Program-made: the position numbers and the translations under genes
In this document: piece by piece, positions 11,600 through 23,103 of the stretch
How the letters are laid out: each line of letters begins with the position of its first letter
How positions within the stretch are numbered: position 1 is the stretch's first letter
Origin: Capra hircus
Taxonomy: Eukaryota > Chordata > Mammalia > Artiodactyla > Bovidae
Length of the DNA stretch: 64,000 nucleotides
Reading direction: 5' to 3'
NCBI RefSeq assembly: GCF_001704415.2
Contig: NC_030824.1
Location: forward strand, 29,383,022 to 29,447,021
The notes under the pieces: generated by a model
The model's database searches: none
Seen by the model: the letters and a program-made list of their open reading frames with translations, nothing else
What the model was told of the DNA's origin: nothing

Positions 11600-12840
11600 A
11601 CCAAAATGAGCCTTTAAAGTGTTACCCTTCAATAACTTATCAAGAGCTATACAACAATGAAGTCTATTAATTATGTCTACATCAGGAATGAAGATTGAGA
11701 AAGAAATAAATAATTTAAAAAATTCAAGTCACTAAAAGCTGATAAACACAAAATCAGATTTGTGTTTGTCCTACTTCATTCATGCTGCTAATAACAGCAC
11801 CAGTCTCTCCAGTGTAAAGAGCTGCTATCTTCTTCTGTTAATGGAGACATAGTCTATCCCTCTTCTGGAGCCTACTGTTCTTTTGTGTTCTGCCATGGTC
11901 TAACTCTTAAGCGAGTCATTGGGAACTGTGCATTCTGGAGTGGTCTTGACATCAACTATTGATTATAACAGCAGGGATAGAAGTTGTCCTTAGTAGTGAT
12001 GTAATATCCAGTAGAAGTATGAAGTATTAGCTTCCAGAGTGGACTCAGATGTGAAGAGGGCACATTCCTTAGAGGAGCAAATCTTCAGGCAGTAAGTCCC
12101 TTACTCTTTGTTGCTATGTTTGGGACAGAGCATTTAGTCATAAATCCAAGTTCTTTTAGATAAAGTCATTTAATTTCTTTTTGATTCAAAAATAAGGAAA
12201 AGTGATGGAATTAGACATTCAGGAGGTGATACCATCTCTTCACTGAAATCTGACCTCAAAGAGATGAGCTCAGTCCCAGTTTGTCATGTTGCCTCTGTTG
12301 GATGAATCAAAAATAATACTTTGAGGCTGGCCAAGTTGCCTGGTGACAACCATAAAGGCTCTAGATGGATTGTCTTACATAGCATTTTTCTGAGGAAGAA
12401 GAGTTTCCAATATCTCAGGTAATTTCAGGAATTTCATTCCTCCGTGGCCCAAAGTGCCTCAGCTCTAGAAGTCCCTGTTCATCAGTTCATGCACCAGACA
12501 TGCTCCAAGTTATTATAAAAAGACTGATCCACACATCAGATCCTCTTCCTTTTCCCCTCTAAAGAGATACTGTTTTCCCATGGTCCCTTCTGTACCATAA
12601 GATTTCTCATCAAATAATTGCAGGTGTCTTTTCTTTCAGATTAGCTATGCAGAGATAGGAGTGACTCTGGGTGTACACCAGATATGGACTCTTACATTGC
12701 CTCTAAGATCACTGTTGATGAACAGAGAAGGGAGATAAGCAGAATACCTTGAATCATTGGTGCAGCCAACTATGCCCTTTACCAAGAAAACTAATGTTGC
12801 CTCAAAGTTTTATGGGTTGGAAAATATTAGACTTTTCAAG
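11600..12840. other. Unassigned stretch without genes
   Basis: No gene or confidently named repeat is seen. The base composition is richer in GC than the flanks, and it sits against LTR-like sequence, so an old ERV interior is possible but not shown. Confidence 0.4.
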
Positions 12841-12859
12841 GACGTGTTGTTGAGAACTT

Positions 12860-13500
12860 GTTAAAGTAACAATGGAGTACATGTGTCAAAGAACAATTGC
12901 AAGGGATAAATTAAACAGGCAAGGAAGATTTTATCAGGACTATTGCAATAGGAGAGAGATTGAACTCCATTCTGCTGGAACAAAAGACAGGAGAACATTA
13001 GGTGTTGCAGTGAGTTACTGGAAAAGTATTGGGGGACTTTCCTGGGGTTGTGGGGGATTGGTCAAAGTTTCTAATTGGAGCCACTGCTACTAAGTCACTT
13101 CAGTTGTGTCCGACTCTGTCTGACCCCATAGATGGCAGTCCACTAGTCTCCCCCATCCCTGGGATTCTCCAGGCAAGAACACTGGAGTGGGTTGCCATTT
13201 CTTTCTCCAATGCATGAAAGTGAAAAGTGAAAGTGAAGTCGCTCAGTCATGTCCGACTCTGAGTGACCCCATGGACAGCAGCCTACCAGGCTCTTCTGTC
13301 CACGGGATTTTCCAGGCAGAGTACTGGAGTGGGATGCCATTGCCTTCTCCGACCCTCCCACAAAAACTGGGAGATAGGGACATTTTCTCAATGATTCCAT
13401 TATAAAGGATGGTTCCCAATTCTTGAGAAAGACATTCCTCGTTGAAAAACTGAGAGAAGACTGGAAGATTTATATCTCCAAGCAGCAGAGAAGGAATATG
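12860..13500 (-). mobile_element. Probable antisense LTR fragment interrupted by BovA2
   Basis: On the minus strand, near 12905-12945, the order attgcaatagtcc, gataaaatc, ttccttgcctgttt resembles the polyadenylation end of a retroviral LTR. The BovA2 at 13080-13352 lies inside. Boundaries and family are not determined. Confidence 0.3.
13080..13352 (-). mobile_element. BovA2 SINE
   Basis: Antisense BovA2 dimer with the linker caatgcatgaaagtgaaaag and the end ttgccttctccg. A convincing target-site duplication was not found. Confidence 0.93.
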
Positions 13501-13685
13501 CAATTTGATGTTTTCTAAAGTAAATATTCTGAGAAAAAACAGGCAAGGAAGAAATCTGTTTAAAGTTACTCAAGTTAAGACAAATGTTCAGACAGTCCTG
13601 GTCACATATTTCCTTAAGCTAATTTAACTAGACTGTATGTTTGGCTATAATATATTTGCTTTAATATATTTTTCCACATCCAGGC

Positions 13686-14148
13686 TGTAACTGAACAAGA
13701 CCCCATGGGGCCTTCCTAGGACAGGCCCCTCCTTCATTTTTTTCTCCCAAGTACTCAGATAATATTATCTGATGCACAATTCCTGAGCTGTTTTGAAGAT
13801 GTAAAACCCTCCAACCAAATGGAAGGTGTTAACTACTTGACGACTATGAGCACATAGTCCCAGGTCTCCTGAAGCCTAAGGACTGATAATGTTAACCCCT
13901 CTGACCCCACTCAATGACATCACCATCAGCCAATAAGAGAAATATGCACAAGCTGATCATAGACACTGTGACCCCTACATCCTCACCTGGCTTTTAAAAA
14001 TGCTTTAAAATCCTTTGGGGAGTTTGGGCCATTTTTAAGCACAAGCCACCTGTCTTCTGGCCTGGTCTTGCAATAAAACTTTCTTTGATCCAAACTCTGA
14101 CATTTTGGTTTGTTTGGCATCAGTGTGTTTCAGGCACTTGCACTAACA
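13686..14148 (+). mobile_element. Solo ERV LTR with 4-bp TSD
   Basis: The 463-bp unit starts TG, ends CA and is flanked by aggc (13682-13685 and 14149-14152), the duplication size usual for class I ERVs. Inside are a CCAAT box (gccaataagag near 13928), a TATA-like tttaaaaatg near 13995 and AATAAA at 14072-14077. No internal region is attached, so it is a solo LTR left by recombination. The open frame at 14110-14322 overlaps its end and is chance. Confidence 0.8.
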
Positions 14149-14152
14149 AGGC

Positions 14153-16160
14153 CATCCAATTTGAGGTTTCTAAACTCTAGTAGCAAGCACCCCTCAAAAA
14201 GGACCTTATTCCTACAGACACATTCTCTTTTATCAGATGCTAATGTGCAAACACACAATTTTGACAGATGTTTGAAGGTTAATCTATTCAGAACAGCTGT
14301 TTCAGCAAGAACAAAACTTTGACTATGATCCTAGGAAAAAATTCTATCCTTTCTCCTCTGAACTGAATTGGAGAGAACAACTGGCAAACTCTGTTTGCCT
14401 GTCTGTAACTGTTTTCTGCAAGGGTGCACCAGCCACAAATGGCAAATCCTAGTACAAGGTTAAGGTTAAAGGTGAAGAGGCAATTTTTCAGTAACCAGGA
14501 TTCCAGCCACAATACTTTCTCCAAAATAAAGCTCTTAAAAATCAAATGGCCATGTTCTGTATCAATCAGCATTTATCTGAGATCTTTTAGTCACTTCAAA
14601 CATTTTGGCATTACAAATAAAGGTTACAGGACATTGACTCTTTAGTTGTGTCAGCACTTAAGAAGTAATAACCACTAAAGCACAGCTCATTAAAAAACCC
14701 TTCAGGTGAGAAGCAAGTCTTAACATAGCACATTGTGTCACAGAGAATGTTAAACAATACAGATCCAATATGCAGAAAATGTGAGAAGGACAAGCACTGA
14801 AAGACAGATATTCAGGGCTGTAGGATATAATTCAATAAAATATTTTTTAAAAGTTCATATGGGAAAATTCTAAATACTTGTATTAGTTTTTATTTCCTTG
14901 AAGAACATTTATTCAGGAACCAAGAAAATGGCTTCTATCAATTTATAAATAATATTAAAATTATACTAGGATTAAGTCTTTGGATATAATAGCCAATACA
15001 AAATTTCCAAGTTCAAACAATAGAGAGTAGACATAAAAAAAAAAAATTCAAAGAAGCATTCTTGAGGAATAATACTTTGATCATCTCTTTTCTCTTTTAA
15101 TTCATTAATCATCTCTGGACTTTACTAATTGCTTAATCTTAGGCTTTAGTACAATAGCAATGCTTTCAAAAGCATGTCCTCTGTTCATCTGGCAAAAAAA
15201 AAAAAAAAAAAAAGAAAAACAGAGGATTATCACTGTAATATTACCAGCAAAAAGAATGCATCTTCTTTTAATAAAATGAAATGACATGATATAATACCTT
15301 GAACTTTCCCCTCAAATTTGATTCATCTTATTTTCTTTTATTTGAAATGAGTATTAGATTAGACCAACCTTTATGCCAAGGATATATTGTTGCCAAGAAC
15401 CACAAGAAAATAATTAATATTCAGAGCTTGGGGGACATCTCAAAATTCTTCTTGAGACATTGAATCAGAGTTCTGATTTTGCAACATGTTATTTTAGTAG
15501 AATGAATCATTTTTATATCCTAAAACACATGACCACAAACACCACTGCCAGATGTCTGTTCACTTCAATATATTCTAGAATTTGAGATGATGGATATAGA
15601 TGAAAATACTTAATGTTTGACTGAGAAAAATATTCTTCCCTGCTATTTAATGGAACTATTTGTAAATCTATAATGTTTTTCAAGCCCCAGAAAATAGTCT
15701 AGGACTATCTAATCTATTTGCTTATTGTGATATTTATAAACAGTCATTGAGTTCCTTTTTGAGATTTCACTAAGCACTATGGGTCAATAATGGGTAAAAA
15801 TCATAACCACTAAGTAAATTTGTAACTATAAAATAAAATTACTACATAAGATACTTGGGTATAAGCATAGAAAAACAAAGACACACATTTTAAATACCAA
15901 AATATCATATGCAATTATTAGCAGAATGTGATCAATGTAGACCATGATTAAGGCCCTTTAACTCAGCTCATAGTCTTTAAGCTATTAAACTTGAGTTTCT
16001 GTTGTTTCTGAATCACTTTTGAGTGTAGGTCAGCTTGCTGCCCATGGAAAGACATTGATCAGGTTTCTTGTTTGCCTTCCTAATGTTTGCACTAAGACTG
16101 ACCATAAAGTGGTTCTGTAGAATTCCTTCTAGTACAAATATTCTATGCATTAATAATAAT
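14153..16160. other. Gene-free stretch
   Basis: No gene is seen. A 19-20 base A-run lies near 15194-15213, and the sequence is otherwise AT-rich without recognised repeats. Confidence 0.5.
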
Positions 16161-16192
16161 GACAGTGGTAACAGCATAGTTATTGTGTACTA

Positions 16193-16990
16193 GTGAATCT
16201 CTACTTATTAGACACAGTACAGGCTTACTCATCAGCACATGCAAATGAGATCCCTTGGGTATTAATTCCTCTCTTCACAGACTCATTGTCTCAACCTCTT
16301 CCAGATGATAGAGGAATTCCAGCCATACACAGATCTCCCCCTGAAATTACTGATGCTTGGGCCAACATGAGCTGCAGACACAACTGGCAAGCTTCTCCAG
16401 AAGGCTCTGCAGCTTCCAGCATATGGTGCTGACTCTCTGAGAGCCAAGATTCACAAGTCCTGGAATCCTGGACCTATTACCCCTAGTGACACACTAGTAA
16501 AATTTTCGCTTGTTTTCCCAAAACTTAATGCTCTGCTGGTCTAGAGGTCTTAATTCCAAAGGGAGGACGGCATCTACCAAAAGACACAACAGTGATTTCA
16601 CTGGGCTGAGACTTAAGACTGACACTCAGCCACTCTGGCTTCTTCATGCTTCTGAAGCAAAAGGCAAATCAGAACACTATGGTATTGGCTGAGGTTATTG
16701 ATCCTGATTACCAGAAGGAAATTGCAGTACTTTTCCATGATGTAGATAAGGAAAAGTATGACTGTAATACAAGGCATCTCTTAGTATTACCATGGCCTGT
16801 GATTAATATCACTGGAAACTCCAGGTAGTTAGTAATGGTCCAGACCCCTCAAGAATAAAGGTTGAATCACCTCATCAGGTAAAGAACCATGACTGAAGTC
16901 ATAGGGAATACAGAATGGGTAGTAAAAAATGGGTAGTTATAAACACCAACTATGATCATATGACCAGTTACAAAATCAGGACTGTAATAA
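16193..16990 (+). pseudogene. ERVL-like pol 3' end with dUTPase remnant
   Basis: Between about 16640 and 16960 the plus-strand frames carry a decayed dUTPase-like domain. In one frame EVIDPDYQKEI is followed by a region ending LLVLPWPVI, and after a shift come SNGPDPSRIKV and a residual EW pair. This order is characteristic of the dUTPase encoded near the end of pol in class III (ERVL) elements, where it hydrolyses dUTP. Stops and frameshifts make it a pseudogene. The upstream part (16193-16640) is probably the same element but too degraded to place. An MLT2-like LTR beginning about 350 bases downstream supports the ERVL reading. This is family recognition, not a search result. Confidence 0.6.
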
Positions 16991-17384
16991 TGAATATTTT
17001 CTCTTTACCTCATTATGAATACTTAGTACATACATTAAGCAAATATCTATGCTTTCTCTCTTCTAATCTTTCCTTATCGTTTAAGATATCCTGACTTTAT
17101 TACACTGTTTAAGCATTGTTGATTTAACATCATAGTATTTAAGTTACGATGTGATATAAAGAGAAGAGTGAATATCATTCAAGGACTTTACCTTCTCTCT
17201 GGGAAAGGAAATTATGAGTTTTTGTTGTAGGCAAGATATTATATCCTGATAGGTGGAATTATGACCTGGTTATTTTCTTTACTGGAGATTGTGTGATTTA
17301 AGCAGATGTGGAGGAGTGATAGGTTGAAAAGAGGCAGACAAATGATGGTTAATTTAATGTGTTAATTTGCCTGGGCTAACAAAC

Positions 17385-17827
17385 TGTGGGGAGAGAGCAA
17401 AATAGTCAAGATGGCATGTTCAGGTTCTCTCACCCCAAGTTTTGTAAATAATGACTATGTAACAACTGAGATCATTTACAGTGCTGTGCATTCATGCCAC
17501 GAGGTATACTCGCTTGGCCACAGGTCACTGTGTGTGGTGTGCCTAAGAAACCAACTCCACCTAAGAATGGGCCCCACCTAAGAAAGAGGCGGCATTACTG
17601 CTACATCACAGTTGTCTCCATTGGGTCAGCCGTGAAAGGAGAGAAAATAGCACGTCTACTCCTGCAGCTGCTGCATCAGCCAGGAGAGAAGGCTGCTATG
17701 GCTGCGGTGCCAGCCAGGGGAGAATAAACATGTCTGCATTTCCTCCAGTTCCTCTAGTATCCTTTCAGTCTCTTAGCTCGTGTGTCGCCTGCCCTAGGTT
17801 CAGCAAACAGTGAGAACAGGATGATCA
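17385..17827 (+). repeat. 5' LTR of the provirus
   Basis: Starts tgtggggagag and ends gatgatca, with AATAAA at 17723-17728. Directly after it, attggcatagttggcagg (17834-17851) sits where a primer-binding site would lie, although I could not match it to a tRNA. Confidence 0.78.
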
Positions 17828-17920
17828 GTGATACAATTGGCATAGTTGGCAGGGTACCCAGTGGGTAGGATAGCCTGAGGCTCCACTAGATGGAAGGAGC
17901 CAGTGGCCACCATATAGCAT

Positions 17921-18596
17921 ATGGTACCATGTGGCTGTGATTCTCTCAGCATGACCTCTGGTGGAAAACTGGGAGGGGGCAGACGGTCCCTGGATAGCAC
18001 TGATGAAGCATTACAGGCAGTGAGTTCCCATTTGCTGAACAAGGTGTCATGGACTGCAGCTGGCACTGTGGCATGGATTTTGTTGAGTGCTCTGACAATG
18101 AATACAGATAGTACTCTCCAGGATGCTGCGCTGGCGCACTATGTGCAGAGATACTTGGGAAAACTGGAGCAAGAACCCAGCATCTCTGACAGTGAGGCAC
18201 TAAGTGACGGTATGATGAACATTTTTAGACTGCAGGTCCCCACTTGTTAAGGAGGCCCGTTGTACAGTAGAAAGTGAAGCATGAGCAGCAGATGGCTGGG
18301 GTGGGGAGGGGGAGCATCCTCAAGGTGCCCCCAGTCTGACTGAGTTCACAGTGTATTGACCAACCATATACTCGGGTAGAGTTGGTCAACTTGGGTAAAC
18401 AGTTTCGGCAAACACACCGGGAGCATTTGGCAGCATGACTTCTGCGACTTTCAGACACAGGCAGGGGTGGGCCCAATGCCTCTGGGGGGTTGTGCAGCTC
18501 CTTACTGAGAGAAGTACAGGGACAGCATGCAAGATGCCATTTTGAAAGTGTGAGGCCCCGGAAGGGGGCCCGAGCTGGCAGAGATCCCATACACAT
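17921..18596 (+). pseudogene. Degraded gag-like remnant
   Basis: An open stretch at 17921-18250 is followed, after stops and shifts, by a segment around 18370-18590. In it are ELVNLGKQFRQ, a stop, and LLRLSDTGRG. This resembles capsid-type Gag sequence seen in mammalian ERVs. It follows the 5' LTR in the correct place and orientation for gag. It is cut off by the BovB beginning at 18602. Assignment to a retroviral class is uncertain. Confidence 0.45.
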
Positions 18597-18601
18597 TCAG
18601 G

Positions 18602-19994
18602 CAGTTCAGTCGCTCAGTCGTGTCCAACTCTTTGCGACCCCCATGAACCGCAGCATGCCAGGCCTCCCTGTTCATCACCAACTCCTGGAGACCGCCCAAA
18701 CCCATGTCCATTGAGTCGGTGATGCCATCCAGCCATCTCATCCTCTGCCGTCCCCTTCACTTCCTGCCCTCAATCTTTCCCAGCATCAGGGTCTTTTCCA
18801 ATGAGTCAGCTCTTCACATCAGGTGGCCAAAGTATGGGAGTTTCAGCTTCAGCATCAGTCTTACCAATGAACATCCAGGACTGATCTCCTTTAGGATGGA
18901 CTGGTTGGATCTCCTTGCAGTCCAAGGGACTCGCAAGAGTCTTCTCCAGCACCACAGTTCAAAAGCATCAATTCTTCAGTGCTCAGCTTTCTCCACAGTC
19001 CAACTCTCACATCTATACATGCCCACTGGAAAAACCATAGCCTTGACTAGATGGACATTTGTTGGCAAAGTAATATCTCTGCTTTTTAATATGCCATCTA
19101 GTCTGGTCATAACTTTCCTTCCAAGGAGTAAGCGTCTTTTAATTTCATAGCTGCAATCACCATCTGCAGTGATTTTGGAGCCCCCCAAAATAAAGCCAGC
19201 CACTGTTTCCACTGTTTCCCCATCTATTTGCCATGAAGTGATGAGACTGGATGCCATGATCTTCGTTTTCTGAATGTTGAGCTTTAAGCCAACTTTTTCA
19301 CTCTCCTCTTTCACTTTCGTCAAGAGACTTTTTAGTTCTTCTTCACTTTCTGCTATAAAGGTGGTGTCATCTGCCTATCTGAGGTTATTGATATTGCTCC
19401 CAGCAATCTTGATTCCAGCTTGTGTTTCTTCTAGCCCAGCATTTCTCATGATGTACTCTGCATAGTAGTTAAATAAGCAGGGTGACAATATACAGCCTTG
19501 ACATACTCCTTTCCTGATTTGGAACCAGTCTGTTGTTCCATGTTCTGTTCTAACAGTTGCTTCCTGATCTGCATACAGATTTCTCAAGAGGCAGGTCAGG
19601 TGGTCTGGTATTCCCATCTCTCTCAGTATTTTCCACAGTTTATTGTGATCCACACAGTCAAAGGCTTTGGCATAGTCAATAAAGCAGAAATTGATGCTTT
19701 TCTGGAACTCTCTTGCTTTTTCCATGATCCACCGGATGTTGGCAATTTAATCTCTGGTTCCTCTGCCTTTTCTCAAACCAGCTTGAATATCAGGAAGTTC
19801 ACGGTTCATGTATTGCTGAAGCCTGGCTTGGAGAATTTTGAGCGTTACTTTACTGGAGTGTGAGATGAGTGCAATTGTGCAGTAGTTTGAGCATTCTTTG
19901 GCATTGCCTTCCTTTGGGATTGGAATGAAAACTGACCTTTTCCAGTCCTGTGACCACTGCAGAGTTTTCCAGATTTGCTGGCATATTAAGTGAA
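18602..19994 (-). mobile_element. BovB LINE, antisense, nested in provirus
   Basis: Antisense BovB from its complete 3' tail (cagttcagtcgctcagtcg) to a point upstream of the reverse-transcriptase core. The active-site region is broken: the tyrosine codon of the YADD motif reads TAG on the minus strand (near 19372-19383). It is joined directly to a sense BovB piece at about 19995. Confidence 0.92.
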
Positions 19995-19995
19995 G

Positions 19996-20520
19996 CAAAA
20001 AGCCTCTTGATGAAAATGAAAGAGGAGAGTGAAAAAGTTGGCTTAAAGCTCAACATTCAGAAAATGAAGATCATGGCATCTGGTCCCATCACTTCATGGG
20101 AAATAGATGGGGAAACAGTGGAAACAGTGTCAGCCTTTATTTTTTTGGGCTCCAAAATCACTGCAGATGGTGACTGCAGCCATGAAATTAAAAGACGCTT
20201 ACTCCTTGGAAGAAAAGTTATGACCAACCTAGACAGCATATTCAAAAGCAGAGACAATACTTTGCCGACTAAGGTCCATCTAGTCAGGGCTACAGTTTTT
20301 CCAGTGGGCATGTATAGATGTGAGAGTTGGACTGTGAAGAAGGCTGAATGCCGAAGAATTGATGCTTTTGAACTGTGGTGTTGGAGAAGACTCTTGAGAG
20401 TCCCTTGAACTGCAAGGAGATCCAACCAGTCCATTCTGAAGGAGATCAGCCCTGGGACTTCTTCGGAAGGAATGATGCCAAAGCTGAAACTCCAGTACTT
20501 TGGCCACCTCATGCGAAAAG
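19996..20520 (+). mobile_element. BovB internal segment, sense, inverted copy
   Basis: Sense BovB from the region after the active site (aaaaagcctcttgatgaaaa) to tttggccacctcatgcg, then abruptly provirus sequence. It lacks the 3' tail, so it is not an ordinary target-primed insertion. It is the inverted counterpart of about 18812-19332 in the adjoining antisense copy. Confidence 0.9.
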
Positions 20521-20705
20521 ACTGCAACTTGTTTTCCTAACCTGGCATTGGGTTTTGCTATGTACTCGGATATAACTGTTTGTTGTTGTAGCCTCTACTG
20601 CTGTTGTAAGATGTAAATCCAAGGGTTAGTGTTACTTGCCAAGGGAATATCACAGAAGATGGACTGTGCATAGAATCTGAGACGAGAGACCCTGAAAGGG
20701 TAGAG

Positions 20706-21132
20706 TGTGGGGAGAGGACAAATTAGCCAAGATGGCATGTTCAGGCTCTCTCATCCCATGCTTTTTAAGTAATGACTATGAATTAGCTGAGATCATTTAT
20801 AGCACTGTGCATGCCCATCATAAGGTACTCACTTGGTCATGGGTTACTGTGTGTAGTACACCTGTAAGCGCTCCACCTAAGAAAGTGGTGGCATTACTGC
20901 TGTATCACAGCTGTGTTTGTTGGGTCAGTCACAAGAGGAGAGAACACAGCATGTCTACTGCTACAGCTGCTGTGTCAGCCAGGAGAGAGGTTGTGTTGTG
21001 TTAGATTATGTTATGGCTGCCATGCCAGCCAAGGAGAATAAACGTGTCTGCAGTTCCTATGGCTCCTCAAGTATCCTTTTAGCCTCTTAGCTCATGCCTT
21101 GCCTGCCCTGGGTTCAGTGAGCAGAATGATCA
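20706..21132 (+). repeat. 3' LTR of the provirus
   Basis: Aligns with the first LTR from tgtggggagag to gaatgatca, with AATAAA at 21037-21042. The purine-rich aaagggtagag immediately before it fits a polypurine tract. Confidence 0.78.
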
Positions 21133-21558
21133 ACAACACATGAATGCTCATAGAGCTGGTGAAATATCATTTCTTGGTGTGTCTGCAAAGCTGTTTCCAG
21201 AAGGGCAATTTATCCACATGCGAATCCACTGACTGAACAAAGCAGGTGACCCTCAAAAATGCTGGAGGGCATCATCCAATCTACCAAATATTAGACTAGA
21301 ACAAAAAAGCAGAGGAAGGGAGAATTTGCTTGTTTTGCTTGATCTTATTCACCAGTCCTTTCCTGCTGCTGGACTTTGGTTTCACTTTGGTTTTGACTTC
21401 CAGACTAGAACCAAAACTGATATCATCCACTTCCTGGTTTTCCAACCTTTGAACTTGGACTGAATTATACCCTAGCATTCTCCATTCTCCAGCTTGTCAC
21501 TTACTCAGTCTCCTTAATCACACAAGCCGATTCTTATAATACATCTTCTTTTTAACAT

Positions 21559-22606
21559 ACAGACCGACCTTGGAGATATTGTAGGATCACTATAATAAGT
21601 CAATACAATAAAGCTAATAATGCAATAAAGTAAGTTGCATGAATTTTTGGTTTCCCAGTGCATCTAAAGTTCTGTTTACAGTATTGTAGTCTATTAAGTG
21701 TATAAACACATTATGCCTAAAAAGTAATGCACATACTTTTTTTTTTAAGTTCTTTTTTTTTTATTTTTTAAATTTTAAAATCTTTAATTCTTACATGCGT
21801 TCCCAAACATGAAACCCCCTCCCACCTCCCTCCCCACAACATCTCTCTGGGTCATCCCCATGCACCAGCCCCAAGCAAGCTACACCCTACGTCAGACATG
21901 GACTGGCGATTCAATTCTTACATGACAGTATACATGTTAGAATTCCCATTCTCCCAAATCATCCCACCGTCTCCCTCTCCTTCTGAGTCCAAAAGTCCGT
22001 TATACACATCTGTGTCTTTTTTCCTGTCTTGCATACAGGGTCGTCATTGCCATCTTCCTAAATTCCATATATATGTGTTAGTACGCTGTATTGGTGTTTT
22101 TCTTTCTGGCTTACTTCACTCTGTATAATTGGCTCCAGTTTCATCCATCTCATCAGAACTGATTCAAATGAATTCTTTTTAACGGCTGAGTAATACTCCA
22201 TTGTGTATATGTACCACAGCTTTCTTATCCATTCATCTGCTGATGGACATCTAGGTTGTTTCCATGTCCTGGCTATTATAAACAGATGCACATACTTTAA
22301 TTAAAAATACTTTACTGCCAAAAAGTGCTCACTATCATCTGTGCCTTCAGAGAGTTGTGGTTGTAACACCAAAGGTCACTGATCAAAGATCAGTAATGGC
22401 AGATGACCGTAACAGTATAATAATAATAGAAAGTTTGAAATATGGCAGAATCACCAAAATGTGACACAGAGACATACACTAAGCAAATGATGTTGAGGAA
22501 AAGGTTCCAAGTAACTTACTTGAAGCAGGTTTGCCACGAACCTTCAATTTGTATAAAACACAAAATCTGTGAAACATGATAAAGTGAGTCACAATAAAAT
22601 GGTGTT
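21559..22606. mobile_element. Tigger-type (TcMar) non-autonomous DNA transposon
   Basis: Left part (ccttggagatattgtagg, caataaagctaataatg, ttttggtttcccagtgcat) and right part (tttgaaatatggcag, aaaatgtgacacagaga, ttgccacgaacctt, aaccttcaatttgtat) are the two ends of a Tigger element with the transposase region deleted. It is split by the L1 at 21741-22286 and sits inside the MLT2-like LTR. Confidence 0.75.
21741..22286 (-). mobile_element. Bovine-type L1 3' end with TSD
   Basis: The antisense L1 3'UTR begins with a T-run, passes through the 3'UTR (accagccccaagcaagc near 21865) and reaches the end of ORF2, read antisense as gctgagtaatactccattg. The duplication atgcacatacttt lies on both sides (from 21729 and from 22287). 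It is 5'-truncated at about 545 bp. Confidence 0.92.
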
Positions 22607-22693
22607 TCTCTCTCTGTGTTCTCTATTTCTCTCTCTCTCCCTCTTTATCTCCTATTTGTTTTCATTCTCTGGAGGACCCTAATACACTTCATA

Positions 22694-22908
22694 GGCTTCT
22701 CTGATGGCTCAAATGGTAGAGAATCTTCCAGCAGTGCAGGATAACCAGGTGCAGCCCCTCGGTTGGGAAGATCACCTGGAAAAGGGAATGCTAACCCACT
22801 CTACTATTCTTGCCTGGAGATGTCTATGGAAAGAGGGGCTCTGGCGGGCTATAGTCTATGGGGTTGCAAAGAGTCAGACACAACTGAGCCACTAACACTT
22901 TCACTTTT
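22694..22908 (+). mobile_element. Bov-tA SINE
   Basis: Sense tRNA-derived head (ggcttctctgatggctc) followed by the Bov-A body and cacaactgagccactaac. It lies immediately after the MLT2-like LTR end. Confidence 0.9.
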
Positions 22909-23103
22909 CAGTACAGTTCACGAGATAATATGGGATAGTCACAAACAAAATTGTACTAAAGAACACATTGGTCGTCTAGTGAAAAGGATAAATCGGGCAT
23001 TGAAATAGAAATTATAATAAGCTTTTCAGTTGCTCAGTCGTATCCAACTCTTTCCAGCTCCATGAGTGGCAGCATGTCAGTCTGCCCAGCTGTCCCTATC
23101 TCC

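Larger units (their letters stand above)
17385..21132 (+). mobile_element. Endogenous provirus with two LTRs, internally deleted
   Basis: Two direct LTRs (17385-17827 and 20706-21132) enclose a short interior with a gag-like remnant and a large BovB insertion. The bases before the first LTR (acaaac) and after the second (acaaca) resemble each other, so a short duplication is possible but imperfect. By eye the LTRs are roughly four-fifths identical, which implies an old insertion. Most of gag and all recognisable pol and env are missing. Confidence 0.75.
17342..22688 (+). mobile_element. MLT2-like ERVL 3' LTR split by two large insertions
   Basis: Pieces at 17342-17384 (gatggttaatttaatgtgtt, ctgggcta), 21133-21558 (ggtgtgtctg, gggcatcatccaatc, cttggactgaattatac, ttcttataatacatcttc) and 22607-22688 (tctctggaggaccctaata) join in the order expected of an MLT2-type LTR. 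The gaps are filled by a provirus (17385-21132) and by a Tigger element (21559-22606). It lies downstream of the dUTPase remnant, as expected for an ERVL 3' LTR. Confidence 0.65.

Noticed and set aside
9500..13400. CRISPR-like or satellite array from repeated SINE motifs
   Set aside because: Repeats are dispersed, differ in orientation and length, and carry their own TSDs. They are retroposons in a mammalian genome.
18704..19150. 148-codon plus-strand frame repeated in several copies (for example 34737-35210)
   Set aside because: It is the antisense shadow of the BovB reverse-transcriptase C-terminal region and recurs wherever BovB is antisense.
16193..21132. Tandem proviruses sharing a middle LTR
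   Set aside because: The dUTPase relic followed by an LTR suggested this at first. The MLT2-like sequence on both sides of the provirus shows a nested insertion instead.
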